Assembly: GCF_902635505.1 (NCBI RefSeq)
Contig: NC_045427.1
Location: forward strand, 58,244,539 to 58,308,538
Length of the DNA stretch: 64,000 nt
Reading direction: 5' to 3'
Source of the DNA: Sarcophilus harrisii
Lineage: Eukaryota; Chordata; Mammalia; Dasyuromorphia; Dasyuridae
The position numbers and the translations under genes were made by a program. Each line of letters begins with the position of its first letter. Position 1 is the stretch's first letter. The notes beneath the pieces were generated by a model. The model did not search any database. It had not been told where the DNA came from and saw nothing but the letters and a program-made list of their open reading frames with translations. Shown here piece after piece: positions 45,985 through 57,430 of this stretch.

Positions 45985-48958
45985 CCTTTCTCATTGAATC
46001 TCACCTATTTTCTTTATTTTTATTTAATTTAACATTTTTATTTTCAGTTCCAAATTCCTCTCTATCTTTCTGTACTCCCTCTTCCATTCATCGAGAAGAC
46101 ATGAAATGCGATACTCATGTTAAGTACTCACTGGAAATGGATAATATTTTCCATCTTGAGTTCTTTAGAATTGCCTTGGATCACTTTATTGATGAGATAG
46201 CTGATTCTTTCACAGATGATTATCATTACAGTATTGCTCTTGCTTCATACAATGATCTCCTGCTTCTGTTCACTTCACTTTGCATAAGTTCATATAAGTC
46301 TTCCCAAGTTTTTCTGAAACCATCCTATTTGTCATATTTTATAACAATTGTATTCCATCCATCACAATTATATACCACAGTTTGTTTAGTCATTCCTCAA
46401 ATGGTGGATATCCCCTCAATTTCAATTCTTTGCCACCACAAAAAGAGCTACTATAAATAAAATCCTTTTCTTTTTTTTTTTTTTTTTTTGATGTCTTTGA
46501 GATACAGACCTAATAGTGGTATTGCTGAATCAAAAAATATTTACAGTTTTATAGCACTTTCAATGTAATTCCAAACTCTTCTCTGGAAAGGGTCTGGACC
46601 TGCTCACTGGAGGATTTTGGTACTAGCCTGAATCCTGATGATGGGTAAGGAATGAAGGGGCGGAATTTTCAAAGATGGTCAAACATGAGTCCATTTATTC
46701 AAAATTCTCCCAACCTTATATACCCTAATATTCTTATATAATTATAGCACACTGCACATGCGCTAACTATATACTGGGTATACGGGACCACATAAACAAC
46801 TTGCTATTGTGTGCACATGCCCCTTTGCCACTTTAGTAAACTCTGCTTTAATTACAATACAAGTTGTCATGCCCCCTGACTTCTCAGGAAGGCTAAGATG
46901 CCGTTGGTGGGGATGAGGAGCCAAACCAGGCATCTCAGCAGGTTACCTTGCTGGACTGGAGCGTTATACCTCACGCAGAGTTCCCCCACTATTTGTGACC
47001 CTCTACAAAATGGGCGGACAAATTCATAATTCAATCAAACAGTACATTAGTGTCCCTATTTTTCCACATCCTCCCCAGTATTTCTCATTTTTTTCCTGTC
47101 ATTTTAGTCAATCTGATGAGTGTAATACCTCAGAATTTTCTCTAATTATTAGTTATTTGGACCATTTTTCATATGACTGTTGATAGCTTTAATTTCTTCT
47201 GAAAACTTTTAGTATCATTTGACCATTTGTCAGTTAAGGAGTAGCTCTTATTTTTATAAATTTGGCTCAGTTCCCTATATATTTGAGAAATGAAGACTTG
47301 TTGAGAAACTTGTAATTTCCTTTCCTCCCAATTTTTTGTTTTCCTTCTAATTTTAACTGCATTGAGTTTTTTTGTGCAAAAACTTTTTAATGTAATCAAA
47401 ATTATCCATTTTATTTCCCACGTTTCTTTCTATCTCGTGTGCTCATGAATTCTTACCTTATCTGTAGATCTGACAGGTATTTTTTCCCATGGTCTCCCAA
47501 TTATGATATTACTCTATGTATAAATCATAATCGTCTGGCAATATTTTACTGTATGGTGTGCTTAGTTTCTTCTAGACCATTTTCCAATTCTCTCAGCAGT
47601 TTTTGTTAAATAGTGAGTTCTTTCCCCAGTAGCTTGAATTTTGGGGTTACTATGGTCATTTTCTACTATGTATTGTATATCTGATCTATTGATCCACAAC
47701 TCCACAACTCTTATTTTTTTATCCAGTATCAGATTGTTTTGATATTTGCCATTTTACAAAATAATTTGAGATCCCGTACTACTTGATTATCTTCCTTTTA
47801 TTTTTTTCCATTTATTTCCTTGATATTTTTGATCTTTTGTTCCTTGGGTGAATTTTTATTATTGTTTCTAGGTGCGTAAAACAATTACCTGGTAGTTCAC
47901 TATGGCACAGAATAAGTAAATGTATTAATATTATAAAATTTTGTTATATTGACTTGGCTTACCCATGAGCAATTTCTGTTTCACTGTTTTATTTTTTATT
48001 TACTATTTTAATATTTCTCCCATTGTGTAGATCTGAATTTATTTGTGTGAAAATATTTTGTAATTTAATTTATATCATTCCTTTATGTATATGTACAGGT
48101 AGATTTCCAAGTATTTTAAACTCTGCAGTTATTTTCAATGGAATCTCTCTATCTCTTCCTGCTGGATTTTGTTCGTAATATATAGCAATGCTGATCACTT
48201 AAACGTGGCTTTATTTTATGTCCTCCTGAAGTTTTTAAATGTTTTAGCTAGTTTTTTAGTTTATTCTCTTGGTTCTCTAAGCATACCATTTTAGCATCTG
48301 CAAAAAGTGATAGTTTTGTTTCCTTGTTGACTATTCTTGTTCCTTCAATTTCTTTTTCTTGTCTTATTGCTATAGCTAGCATTTCTAGTACAATATTGAA
48401 TAATAGTGGTGATAATGGATATCCTTACTTCATTCCTAATCTTATTGGAAAGGTTTCTAATTTATCTTCATTACATATAAGGCTTGCTAATGGGTTTAGG
48501 TAGGTACTACTTATCATTTTAAGAAAAATTCCATTCCTATATTTTTTAGTGTTTTTAATGAAAATGCAAATTGTATTTTATAAAATAAAAAAAATTCTGC
48601 CTCTACTGAGATAATATAACTTGTTGCTTTAGTTATTGATATGGTCATTTATGCTTATAGTTTTCCTAATATTAAATTACCTCTGCATTCCTCCTATAAA
48701 TCCCACTTGGTTATAATGTATGATCTTTGTGGTATATTGCTGTAATCTAATTGGTAATATAAGAATTTTTAGCATCAGTATCCATTAGAGGAAATTGGTC
48801 TACAGGTTTTTTTCTGTTTTTGCTCTCTCTCTTTTAGATATCAAAACCCTATTGATTTCCTAGAAGGAATTTGGTAGGACTCCTTCTTTGCCTATATTTT
48901 CAAAAAGTTTATATATTATTGGTATTGTTATTTAAATGGTAGAATTTCCTCTTTTTTC
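45985..48958 (-). mobile_element. Long, old L1 covering much of ORF2
   Basis: About 2.5 kb of antisense L1 outside one LTR insertion. Landmarks run from the ORF2 C-terminus (46.1-46.5 kb) through the KWSND region (47.2 kb) into the reverse-transcriptase region (about 48.3-48.8 kb, e.g. TAGTGGTGATAATGGATATC). The frame is heavily decayed. A younger L1 tail follows at 48962. Confidence 0.85.
46590..46995 (-). mobile_element. LTR fossil inside L1
   Basis: About 400 bp of more GC-rich sequence interrupts the L1. On the minus strand it begins TGTAGAGGGTCACAAATAGT and holds an AATAAA signal (46694-46699), in the layout of a retroviral-type LTR. No internal region is seen, so it is probably a solo LTR. 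It is younger than the L1 it entered. Confidence 0.55.
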
Positions 48959-48961
48959 TGA

Positions 48962-49250
48962 TTTTTTTTTATTATAGATTTTTATTTACAAGATATGGGC
49001 ATGGGTAATTTTTCAGCATTGACAATTGCAAAACCTTTTATTCCAACTTTTCCCCTCCTTCCCCCCACCCCTTCCCCCAGATGGCAGGTTGACCAATACA
49101 TGTTAAATATATTAAAGTATAAGTTAAATACAATATATGTATACATGTCTAAACAGTTATTTTGCTGTACAAAAAGAATCGGAGTTTGAAATATTGTACA
49201 ATTAGCCTGTGAAAGAAATAAAAAACGCAGGCGGACAAAAATATCTTTCT
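48962..49250 (-). mobile_element. L1 3'-end insertion
   Basis: T-run, then ATTTTTATTTACAAGATATG and TTTCAGCATTGACAATTGCA: reversed L1 3' end of the family at 58.3 and 62.2 kb. Confidence 0.85.
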
Positions 49251-49289
49251 CATGCATACTATCAATTTTCATTGCAGTGACCAGGCTCT

Positions 49290-50815
49290 CATCTCTGCTT
49301 ATTTAACTGTCTTGTAACTTGGTTTCTTGCCTCTATTTCCTCCCCTCTTCAATCCATCATTAATACAATGTTCCTAATGCACCTTTCAAATCATGTTGAG
49401 ATTCAGAGGAGACCCCAAAAGTTTAGGGTTTCAGACTGGTGTTGCAAGGTGCCTCAAAAGAATTTGCAGGCTCAAACCCATCTCCAAGTCAAGAGGCAAA
49501 GTTTATTATAAGTAATGCCAATTGAAGTGGACTAAGTCCCAAAAGAATTTAGCAGAAAGCCAGGAGCAAGAGGATACATTTATAGGAAAAAGAGATACCA
49601 GGAGCTTAATGTTACTTATTTGCTAATTTTATGGCTTACCAGGTAGGTTTGAGAGATGGTCTATTCACTATAGTCTCAGAACTTTTTTTTTTTATCACTG
49701 ACCAACAGAGTTTTATCTGATAGTTAGCAAAGTTTGTAGGATTACAGTGTTCCTAAAGCCAGGGGACCTCAGGGTTATCTATATATTTCCTAAAAGCTAG
49801 AAGAAGTATAGAACTGTAGCATTCTTAAAGCCAGGGGACCGCAGTTTCATTTTGCGACATTTCCCCTAAAAGCTGCACCCCATCAACGTCACTCTACTCA
49901 AAAGCCTTCAGTGACTTCCATTTATATGATGAATATAATTTAAATATCTCATTCTCGAACCAGCTTTCCTACCCTTCTTATATACCTTTTTTCATGGACT
50001 TTACATTCAAATCACTTCTTGTTCTCATAGGATGAGGGGCTTCAAGAACTATGAGAGACTAAGAGATTCTATTCCAGTCCACCATTTTACAGTAGGAAAA
50101 AATAGGTTCAGAGAGTGGTCTCAGATCTTCAAGATCTCACAGGTAATAACAATTAGTATTATTGCATTAGTCTACTGGTCAGTCTGCTTTCCTGGAGCCT
50201 TTCTCCCTGCTTCAATCCATTTTTAATTCAGCACTTTGAGTGATTTTTCTAAAACAGTTCTGGTTCTGTTGTCTCCTATTCAATGAACTCTGGTTGCTCT
50301 TTAGCCTTAGGATCAAATACAAAATGTTTGGCATTCAAAGCCCTTCATAACAGCCCCTCCAGTTTTTCCAGTCTACTTACATATTATTCCCCTACATTGT
50401 ACTCTGACCCAGTGGACTCTGGCCTCTAAGCTGTTGGACAAACCAGACACTTGATCTTTTGGCTCTAAAAGACCTTGGGCGGTTTCACTGGTTGTTCTCT
50501 ATGGCAGGAATGCTCTGCTTCCCATGCACAAACTATTGACCTTCCTGGATTCCTTTACAGGACTTAAGTCCCAGCTAAAATTCTTTTACAAGAAACATTC
50601 CTTAACCTCTCAATTTCAATGCCTTCCTTCTACGATCTCCTATTTATTGTAGCGTATATGTAGCTTATTTTGCATTTATTTGTTTGCATTTTGTTCTCCT
50701 TACCATTAGATTGTAAGCTTCTTGAGGGCTAAGACTATTTTTTCCCTCTTTTTGTATCCCTATTCCTGCCACTTAGTAGGCACTTAATAAATATTTACTG
50801 ATTGGTTGATTTGAA
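49290..50815 (+). mobile_element. L2 remnant with LTR insertion
   Basis: The sense L2 3' half ends in CACTTAGTAGGCACTTAATA. TTTGGCATTCAAAGCCCTTC and TGTAAGCTTCTTGAGGGCTA are typical. An LTR at 49394-49859 splits it, and 50010-50145 is less certain. Confidence 0.8.
49394..49859 (-). mobile_element. LTR fossil in L2 (solo-like)
   Basis: Minus-strand sequence begins TGTCGCAAAATGAAACTG and ends TCTCAACA, the TG...CA form of an LTR, 466 bp long. An AATAAA lies at 49502-49507 in the expected distal part. No internal sequence is adjacent. I saw no clear target-site duplication. Confidence 0.65.
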
Positions 50816-51009
50816 ACCAAATCTTCTGACATTTAAACTAGTATTATTTTCTGCTGTCACACCAACTTCACTAGGATTCCTAGAAACCATAAACACAGTC
50901 ACTGTCTCTAAATTCTAAAGAGATTGTAGCTTGACCATTCCTCCAAGGTATAAGAAAAGCTTTTTTTTTTTTTTTTACATTAGAAACTTATTTACAATGA
51001 ATTTTTAAA

Positions 51010-51500
51010 ATGCTCCAAATCACTAATAATCAATAAGCATTTACTGTGTAGTTCCAGGCACTGTGTTAAAACTCTTAGGTCATAAAGAAAGATAAAAACA
51101 TTGTCCTTGCTTTAGAAGGGTTCACATTTATGAGAGAGAACATGTAGATAACTAGGGACATAGAAAATACAGTAGATGAAAAATAAATAAATAAATAAGA
51201 AATAAAATGCAGTAGATGAAAGGTGATTTCAAAAAAGAGTAAAAGACCTGAGAAGGATTCTTCCATTGTGTGGATCTGAGCTGATTTTGAAGGAAATTAG
51301 GGACTACTTAACCCAGGGGAGGGGAAATAAGAGTATTCTAGCCTAGAGGAACTGCGACTTCAAAGATATAGAGATAGGAGGGGGATATAAGAGTGTTGGA
51401 GGGGAATGAAGTGTCAAAAAGGAACCAGGCTTTCGCTAACCAGATTTTATATTTGATCCTGGAGGCAAAAGAATGCCACTAGGGTTTTGTTTTATCTCAA
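51010..51500 (-). mobile_element. L2 3'-end fragment
   Basis: Antisense tail CAATAAGCATTTACTGTGTA, then CCAGGCACTGTGTTAAAACT and TTATATTTGATCCTGGAGGC. Confidence 0.8.
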
Positions 51501-51559
51501 TCAGAAAATTGTCAAAATGACAAAAGATGAGTTTGTCAGGATTGGAGGGGATAGGGAAA

Positions 51560-52215
51560 GAGAAGCATACTAATAAATCATTAGAGCTATGAATTTTTAT
51601 AAACATAATGAAAAGCAAATGGAAATTTTGCAAAAAAATTAACTTAAATTTCTGTACCTTTTGATCCAGGGTTTCTACTGCTAAGCCTATACCCTATATC
51701 CCATATGCACCAAAACACTTACAGCAGCACTTTTTGTAGTTGTAAAGAAGAGGGGGAAAAAATAGATATCCATCAATTGCAGAATGACCCAACAGATGAC
51801 AAAATCAAGGTACATGAATGTAATAGATTATTACTATGCGGTAAGAAATGAAGAATATGAATATAGAAAATGAAACGAGTTCTATAATACAAAGTGAAGA
51901 AAGCAAAACTAGGAAAAATATACATAATGATTACAAACAACAATGTAAATAACATGGAAAAAACAAAATAAAATAATGCTGCAAAATTATAATGGTCAAC
52001 TTTAACCCCTAAGAGATGAAAGAAAACACACCTTCCATTACTTTGCAGAGGTAGGGAACAATAGAGGTGGAAAACGGCATATAACATTGGTTTGTTTGGT
52101 CAAACTTTTTTTTTTCCCATCATTTTTTAAATGTAAGAGAGATCTCTCTGGGAAGGAATGATATAAGAAGAAATGCAATTAGTGTAAAAAAGAAAATTTC
52201 AATAGAAATTGAGTC
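51560..52215 (+). mobile_element. L1-related 3' region, sense
   Basis: GCACTTTTTGTAGTTGTAAA, ATATCCATCAATTGCAGAAT and ATTACTATGCGGTAAGAAAT follow the sense L1 ORF2 end. One of few sense copies here. Confidence 0.7.
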
Positions 52216-52312
52216 TTGTAAATCTTGAAGCACTGATAAATGCTAGCTGTTTTTATTTAAACCTAGATACTAGGAGTTTATATATATGATAATTATGAGG
52301 AAAAACATCTTT

Positions 52313-53365
52313 TTTATGTTGGTGATATATTGTTTTTATTAAAGCTTTTTATTTTCAAAACATACACATGGATAATTTTTCAACATTAACTTTTGCAGGG
52401 GCAGCTAGGTGACAGAGTGGATAGAGCACCAGCCCTGAAATCAGGACCTGAGTTCAAATTTGACCTCAGACATTTCCTAGCTGTGTGATCCTGGGCATGT
52501 CACTTAGCCCCAATTGCCTTAGCAAAAACAAAACAAAACAAAAAACCACTAATCCTTGCAAAACCTTGTATTCCAAATCCCCCCCACCCCTTCTGCCCAT
52601 CTCCTCCCCTAGATGGTAAGTAATCCAATATATTTTAAACATGTTAAAAAATGTTGTCCAACATGTGTCCAATATTTATACAATTATCATGCTACACAAG
52701 AAAAATTAGATCAAAAAGGGAAAAAATGATAAAGAAAACAAAATGAAAGCAAATAACATCAAAAGATAAAAATGCTATATTGTGATCCACACTCAGTTCC
52801 CACAGTCCTCTCTCTGAATATAGATGGCCCTCTCTGTCTAACAAAATCATTGGAACTGGTCTGAATCATCTCATTGTTGAAAAGAGCCATGTCTGTCAAA
52901 ATTGATTATGTAATCTTGCTGTTGCTGTGTACAATGATCACCTGATTCTGCTCATTTCACTTAGCATCAATTCATGTAAGTCTCTCCAGACCTCTCTGAA
53001 ATCATCCTGCAGATTGTTTCTTACAGAACAATGATATTCCATAACATTCATATACCGTAATTTATTCAGCCATTCCCCAACTGATGGGCATCCACTCAGT
53101 TTCCAGTTTCTTGCAAAGCTGCCACAAACAGTTTTGCACATGTGGGTTCCTTTCCAACTCCTTTAAGATCTCTTTGGCATATAGGCCCAATAGAAGCACT
53201 GCTGGATCAAAGGGTATGCACAGTTTTATAGACCTTTGGTCATAATTCTAAATTGCTCTCCAGAATGGTTGAATCAGTTCACAATTCCACCAACAATGTA
53301 TCAGTGTCCCAGTTTTCTCACATCCCCTCCACCATTCGTCATTATCTTTTCCTGTCATGTTAGCC
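52313..53365 (-). mobile_element. 5'-truncated L1 with a SINE inside and a short extra 3' sequence
   Basis: AGGAAAAACATCTTT borders the element on both sides (52298-52312 and 53366-53380). Between the T-run and the L1 3' end (TTAAAGCTTTTTATTTTCAA) lie about 20 bases absent from sister copies. The minus strand encodes [25 protein letters not shown] interrupts it at 52397. Confidence 0.9.
52397..52549 (+). mobile_element. tRNA-derived marsupial SINE inside L1
   Basis: GGGGCAGCTAGGTGACAGAG, GAGTTCAAATTTGACCTCAG, then an AAAACAAAACAAAAAACCAC tail. The flanks TAACTTTTGCA and TAATCCTTGCA are a diverged 11-bp target-site duplication. Confidence 0.95.
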
Positions 53366-53664
53366 AGGAAAAACATCTTTCAAGTTGGCTAAGTAATATT
53401 AATTATTAATAATTAAATTTTTTTCAATTTTTAAAAAATATAATTGTTTTATAAATAAATAAAAATATTTTTAATAATTAATAATAATTAGTAAAATGAA
53501 GTAGAAATTCAGAGCTAGCTAATGAGAGAAGTTATAATTTCAGTAATTAATATTAATATTTTCCAAAGATACTCTTGGATTACCTTATAATTTGGAATGA
53601 GAGTAGGTTGAAATGGTACATTCCCTATATGAAATCCTGTAACATTGCTATATTATTTATTATA

Positions 53665-53965
53665 TTATCATTTCACTCAGCATCAGTTGATGTAAGTCTC
53701 TCCAGACGTCTCTGAAATCATCCTGCTGAGCGTTTCTTACAGAATAATGATATTCCATAACATTCTTGCACCTTTGAAAATAGTATATATACAATAGATT
53801 CTTAATACATTTATACTATAATAGTCTAGTATTTCTCTTTTTTATAATAGTTTTTTTTGGAAAATATATGCAAAAATAGTTTTCAGCATTCATCCTTACC
53901 CAACCTTTTTTCCAGATTTTTCTCCCACCTTTGACCCCTCCTCCCCTAGCCAGCAGCTATTTGCG
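53665..53965 (-). mobile_element. Two short L1 fragments
   Basis: 53670-53765 matches ORF2 end sequence (TCTCTCCAGACGTCTCTGAA). 53838-53965 is a reversed 3' end (AATATATGCAAAAATAGTTT). Confidence 0.75.
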
Positions 53966-54229
53966 TTCCAAGCTTGGCTGTAGGAAATCAGGAAGAGGGC
54001 GAGGTTTGAGGGAAGGATGACGTATAGAATGTGTCTGACATCCCGTTATAAACATAAGGCACATGACAAAGCATGACGTAAAAGGATACAGATGAAATCA
54101 CACACATGTAAAATAATGTAATCCTGGGGTCGGCGCTGTTGCATTAAGATGCTTAACAAACATTTATTGAATTGAATCAGCCCTTAGGGCCTCCACTGAC
54201 CCAGTCTTTCGCTGCTGGGGTTCATTAGG

Positions 54230-54960
54230 CCTGATTCGCTCCCGAAGCAGGAAGTCCAAACTTGAGCCTTCTTGCTTCGGGTTGAGATACAGCGGGAGGC
54301 GGAGCCTAAGACCGGAAGAAAGAGTTCATTTGCACGCGAGTCCGATGCACTTCGAGGAGCTGCGCCGGAAATCCCGCCTTCCGAGCGGAAGTTGCGTTTC
54401 CCATTCCGGCGGGAAATGGTGGCTGGGACTCGACGGAGGTACTCCGAGAAGCCGGGGGTCGGATCAGCGCTCCGCGCTGTGTGTGCGTCCGTCCGTCCCT
54501 CTCACTAAGGTTTGGGGGCCAGGTCGAGGCTGTGCGTGCAAACTGACCTCCCGATCCCCCTCCCTCAGCCGGAGGCCTTAGAACAGAAAGGGAAACCGAG
54601 GTGGGGGTGGGGCTGGCTTAAACTAAGCGCAGATAGGGCCTGGTACACCGCAGGCGCTTAATAAATGCTTGTTCCCTCCCCCACCTTTTTATAAAACGGG
54701 GCAGGTACGGGAGCTTACGGAGAACTTGTCCTTTACCAAGGAAAGCCCTTAGGGTGGGGGTTTGGACCTCGGGCCTTCCATCAGCTCCTCCCCACGACCC
54801 CGACTTCTTGATCACCTGACCAAGCCAGCTGAGCAAACTCCGGCTCGCGCTGCATTGGCTCAGTCCAGTTCCTAGAGGCTGTCCGTGGGAGGAGGAACGC
54901 CTGGGGGCTCTGTTGTTGTTATGGCGGAGATGAGACCGTAAATCCAGGAAATACTCGGAA
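54230..54960 (+). promoter_or_regulatory. Second CpG island, promoter of an unidentified gene (TERB1 candidate)
   Basis: CpG-dense sequence in an AT-rich setting. It holds ETS-like sites (ACCGGAAG 54311-54318, CCGGAA 54365-54370, GCGGAAGT 54385-54392) and an E2F-like site (GGCGGGAAA, 54408-54416). Two TGACGTA half sites lie upstream (about 54018 and 54075). An ATG at 54416 has a good context, but its 31-codon frame matches nothing I know. Human gene order (NAE1 then TERB1, same strand) makes TERB1 a candidate. Direction and start are inferred. Confidence 0.55.
54620..54673 (+). mobile_element. L2 3' terminus within the CpG island
   Basis: GGGCCTGGTACACCGCAGGC, then GCTTAATAAATGCTTG, the sense L2 tail. 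Confidence 0.75.
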
Positions 54961-55045
54961 TCAGCTTTTCTTAAATTTTTGTTTTTGAAAACTAGGAAGA
55001 CCCAGCTTCAAATTCCGCGTTGGTACTAGTTATGGGATAACTAGT

Positions 55046-55228
55046 TGTGTAGTTGTGAAGTGACTGATTATAAAAAATCATTGTTAATCTAAAAAAAAAA
55101 CTATTATAAAAAAGTAAAAAAAAAAGAAATGAAGAGCTTGGACAAGATGGTATGAATGGTCTCTCTAAATTCAATACAACTATCAGGGTATCTTCCTATT
55201 AATTCCTAAATTAAATTAACCTCTTGTA
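55046..55228 (+). repeat. Inverted repeat, left arm
   Basis: About 183 bp that recur in reverse complement at 56530-56708. Shared stretches include GCTTGGACAAGATGGTATGA and ATCTTCCTATTAATTCCTAA. Confidence 0.95.
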
Positions 55229-55400
55229 AGGGGCTAATCTTATAACCTCTCTCACCTTCAGCTTCCTCGTTTGTAAAATAGGAATGATAATAATGAAAAT
55301 AGCACCTGATTCCTGAGGTGGTGATGAGAATACCGCGAGTCAATATTTGAATAGCTTTTGTAAACCAGAAAAGATGATATAAATATTAGCTATTGTGTCA
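55225..55400 (+). mobile_element. MIR-type SINE relic
   Basis: CAGCTTCCTCGTTTGTAAAA, then GGTGGTGATGAGAATACCGC: sense MIR tail half. Confidence 0.6.
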
Positions 55401-55404
55401 TTAT

Positions 55405-56370
55405 TCTTTTTTTCTCAATAGTATTTTTTTAATTATAAGTAAAGAAAATTTTCAGTATTAATTTTTATAAGCAATGAATTATAAAAATTCATTTTTTTAA
55501 TGAATTCAAATTCCAATTTTTGAATTCCAGTTTTTTCTCCCTTTCTTGCTTATGTGTGGTTCAGATAGCATTTAATAAAAAAAAAAAAAGCTGGAGAAAA
55601 TCTAGAAGCAAAGTTTATTATACGATCTCGCGAGAATCTGGTGTCCCACCCATGGAGCAGACAATAAGGGAGGAAGCACCAAGCACCGTAGGGGGCGGGG
55701 TCAACACTTAATACCTAACGTAAATACCCCCTCCCACCACTGACCCTCGTCCTTATTGGCTGAGGACCTTACATTCTAAACTGGGGAACTACCCAAGAAA
55801 TTGAACTTGACCAATAAGTACATAGTTGCCCATATTTGACCTAAACAGAAAGACACTGATGTCATAGGAGGATAACAAGGGGATTTAGGGAGGGGACTTA
55901 AGTATGCCCTTGACTTGATGCTTAAAAAGTCCTTCAGGCCTACTCCAACTCTGAAATAGATGAAGCCTTACTCGATTTTCACAACTGTCTTGAAAGATCT
56001 CACCTCATCTCATTCAGTTACATTCCCACTCCCCAATACAGCAAGTAATCTGATATAGGTCATACACGTATAATCGTTTAAAACATATTGACAAATTTGT
56101 CATGTAAAAGAAAAATCAAAATAAAAGAGAAAAAACCGTGAGAAAGAAAAAGCAAACAGCAATAACGACAAAAAGCTGAAAATACTATGTTGTGATCTAC
56201 ATTGTCTTTCTCTGGGTGCAGATGGCTCTATCACAAGTCTATGGTCCTGAATCACCTCATTGTTGAAAAGAGTCAAATCCCTCAGAATTAATCATTGTGC
56301 AATCTTCTTGTTGCTGTATACAATGTCCTCTTGGTTCTACTCACTTCACTCCGCACATCATTTGGCCATC
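55405..56370 (-). mobile_element. L1 fragment split by an LTR fossil
   Basis: Reversed L1 tail at 55405-55590 (GTTTTTTCTCCCTTTCTTGC). L1 resumes near 56025 (AGCAAGTAATCTGATATAGG) and runs to about 56370. Confidence 0.7.
55592..56020 (-). mobile_element. LTR fossil inside L1
   Basis: About 430 bp of GC-richer sequence between two parts of one L1, with an AATAAA on the minus strand (55614-55619). This matches an LTR layout in the same orientation as the other two fossils. Edges are approximate and no internal region is seen. Younger than the host L1. Confidence 0.55.
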
Positions 56371-56529
56371 ACAAAAACAGCTATCATCATCATCATTATT
56401 ATCATTTCAAGTGAGGCAATAGAGGGAGGCACTTGTGGGATTGGACCTTCTTTAAAAGGCAGGAATATCTGTGGATTATTTAACCAACAGTACAACCCTT
56501 GTTGATGTAAATTTAGTTTTACATAAAAA

Positions 56530-56708
56530 TACAAGAGGTTAATTTAACTTAGGAATTAATAGGAAGATATCCTGACAGTTGTAGAAATTAGAATTTAGAG
56601 AGACCATTCATACCATCTTGTCCAAGCCCTTTTTACTTTTTATAATAGTTTTTTATTTTTTTTAGATTAACAATTATTTTTTATAATCAGTCACTTTACA
56701 ACTACACA
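56530..56708 (-). repeat. Inverted repeat, right arm
   Basis: Reverse complement of the left arm (TTAGGAATTAATAGGAAGAT, TCATACCATCTTGTCCAAGC) with a few substitutions and small indels. The arms enclose about 1.3 kb. Confidence 0.95.
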
Positions 56709-56849
56709 TACATGTAATGTGTAAATATATATGTGGGTGTATATACACATATAAATATTATATACAAAATGTGGGTGTATATTACAGAAATACTAGACCT
56801 GATTTCATCAGAAATTTATGGTCAGGAATTGTTTTCTTTCTTTCTTTCT

Positions 56850-57430
56850 TTTTTTTTTTTTTTTTGGTTTATTTTTAATATACATTGTTTTATGAATTAT
56901 GTTGGAGAGAATAATCAGAGCATAAGGCAAAAACCATGGAAGAGAAAAAAAAAATAGAAGAAGTGAACATAGCATGTGTTGATTTACATTCAATCTCCTT
57001 AGGTCTTTTTCTGATACAGATGACATTTTCAGTCCAAAGTCTATTGGCTGTCAATAAAAAGTTATTAATAAAAAAAAAAAAAGGAAAAAAAAAAGTCTAT
57101 TGGGATTGCTTTGGATCACTGAATTACTAAGAAGAACCAAGCCTTTCATAGTTGATCATCACACATTCTTGCTGTTATTGTGTACAATGTATTCCTGGTT
57201 ACACTCAGCATCAGTTCATGCAAATCTTTCCAGGCCTTTCTAAAATCAGCTTATTCATTTTTTATAGAACAATAATATTCCATTACCTTCATGTACTACA
57301 ACTTATTGAGCCATTCCCCAATTGATGGGCATCTATTCCTTTTCATAATAGCTTTTTATTTTTGAAAATACATGTAAAGATAGTTTTCCACATTCACCTT
57401 TGCAAAACCTTGTGTTCCATAATTTTCTCT
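56850..57430 (-). mobile_element. L1 3' region with a second L1 tail at its high-coordinate end
   Basis: 56850-57338 is a reversed L1 (TGGTTACACTCAGCATCAGT). 57340-57430 is another reversed L1 3' end (AATAGCTTTTTATTTTTGAA). Confidence 0.8.
57048..57091 (+). mobile_element. 44-bp sense L1 tail micro-insertion
   Basis: CTGTCAATAAAAAGTTATTA followed by an A-rich tail corresponds to the last bases of the L1 3' end. It is bordered by AAAGTCTATTGG on both sides (57036-57047 and 57092-57103), a perfect 12-bp target-site duplication. Confidence 0.85.

Noticed and set aside
54018-54081. Two TGACGTA motifs as functional CRE sites
   Set aside because: Seven-base matches occur often by chance, and they lie outside the CpG-dense core. 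Noted only as context.
54272-54581. Open frames across the second CpG island as coding exon 1
   Set aside because: CpG-rich DNA often lacks stops. The peptides match nothing I know, and no partner exon was found. The island itself is kept as a promoter.
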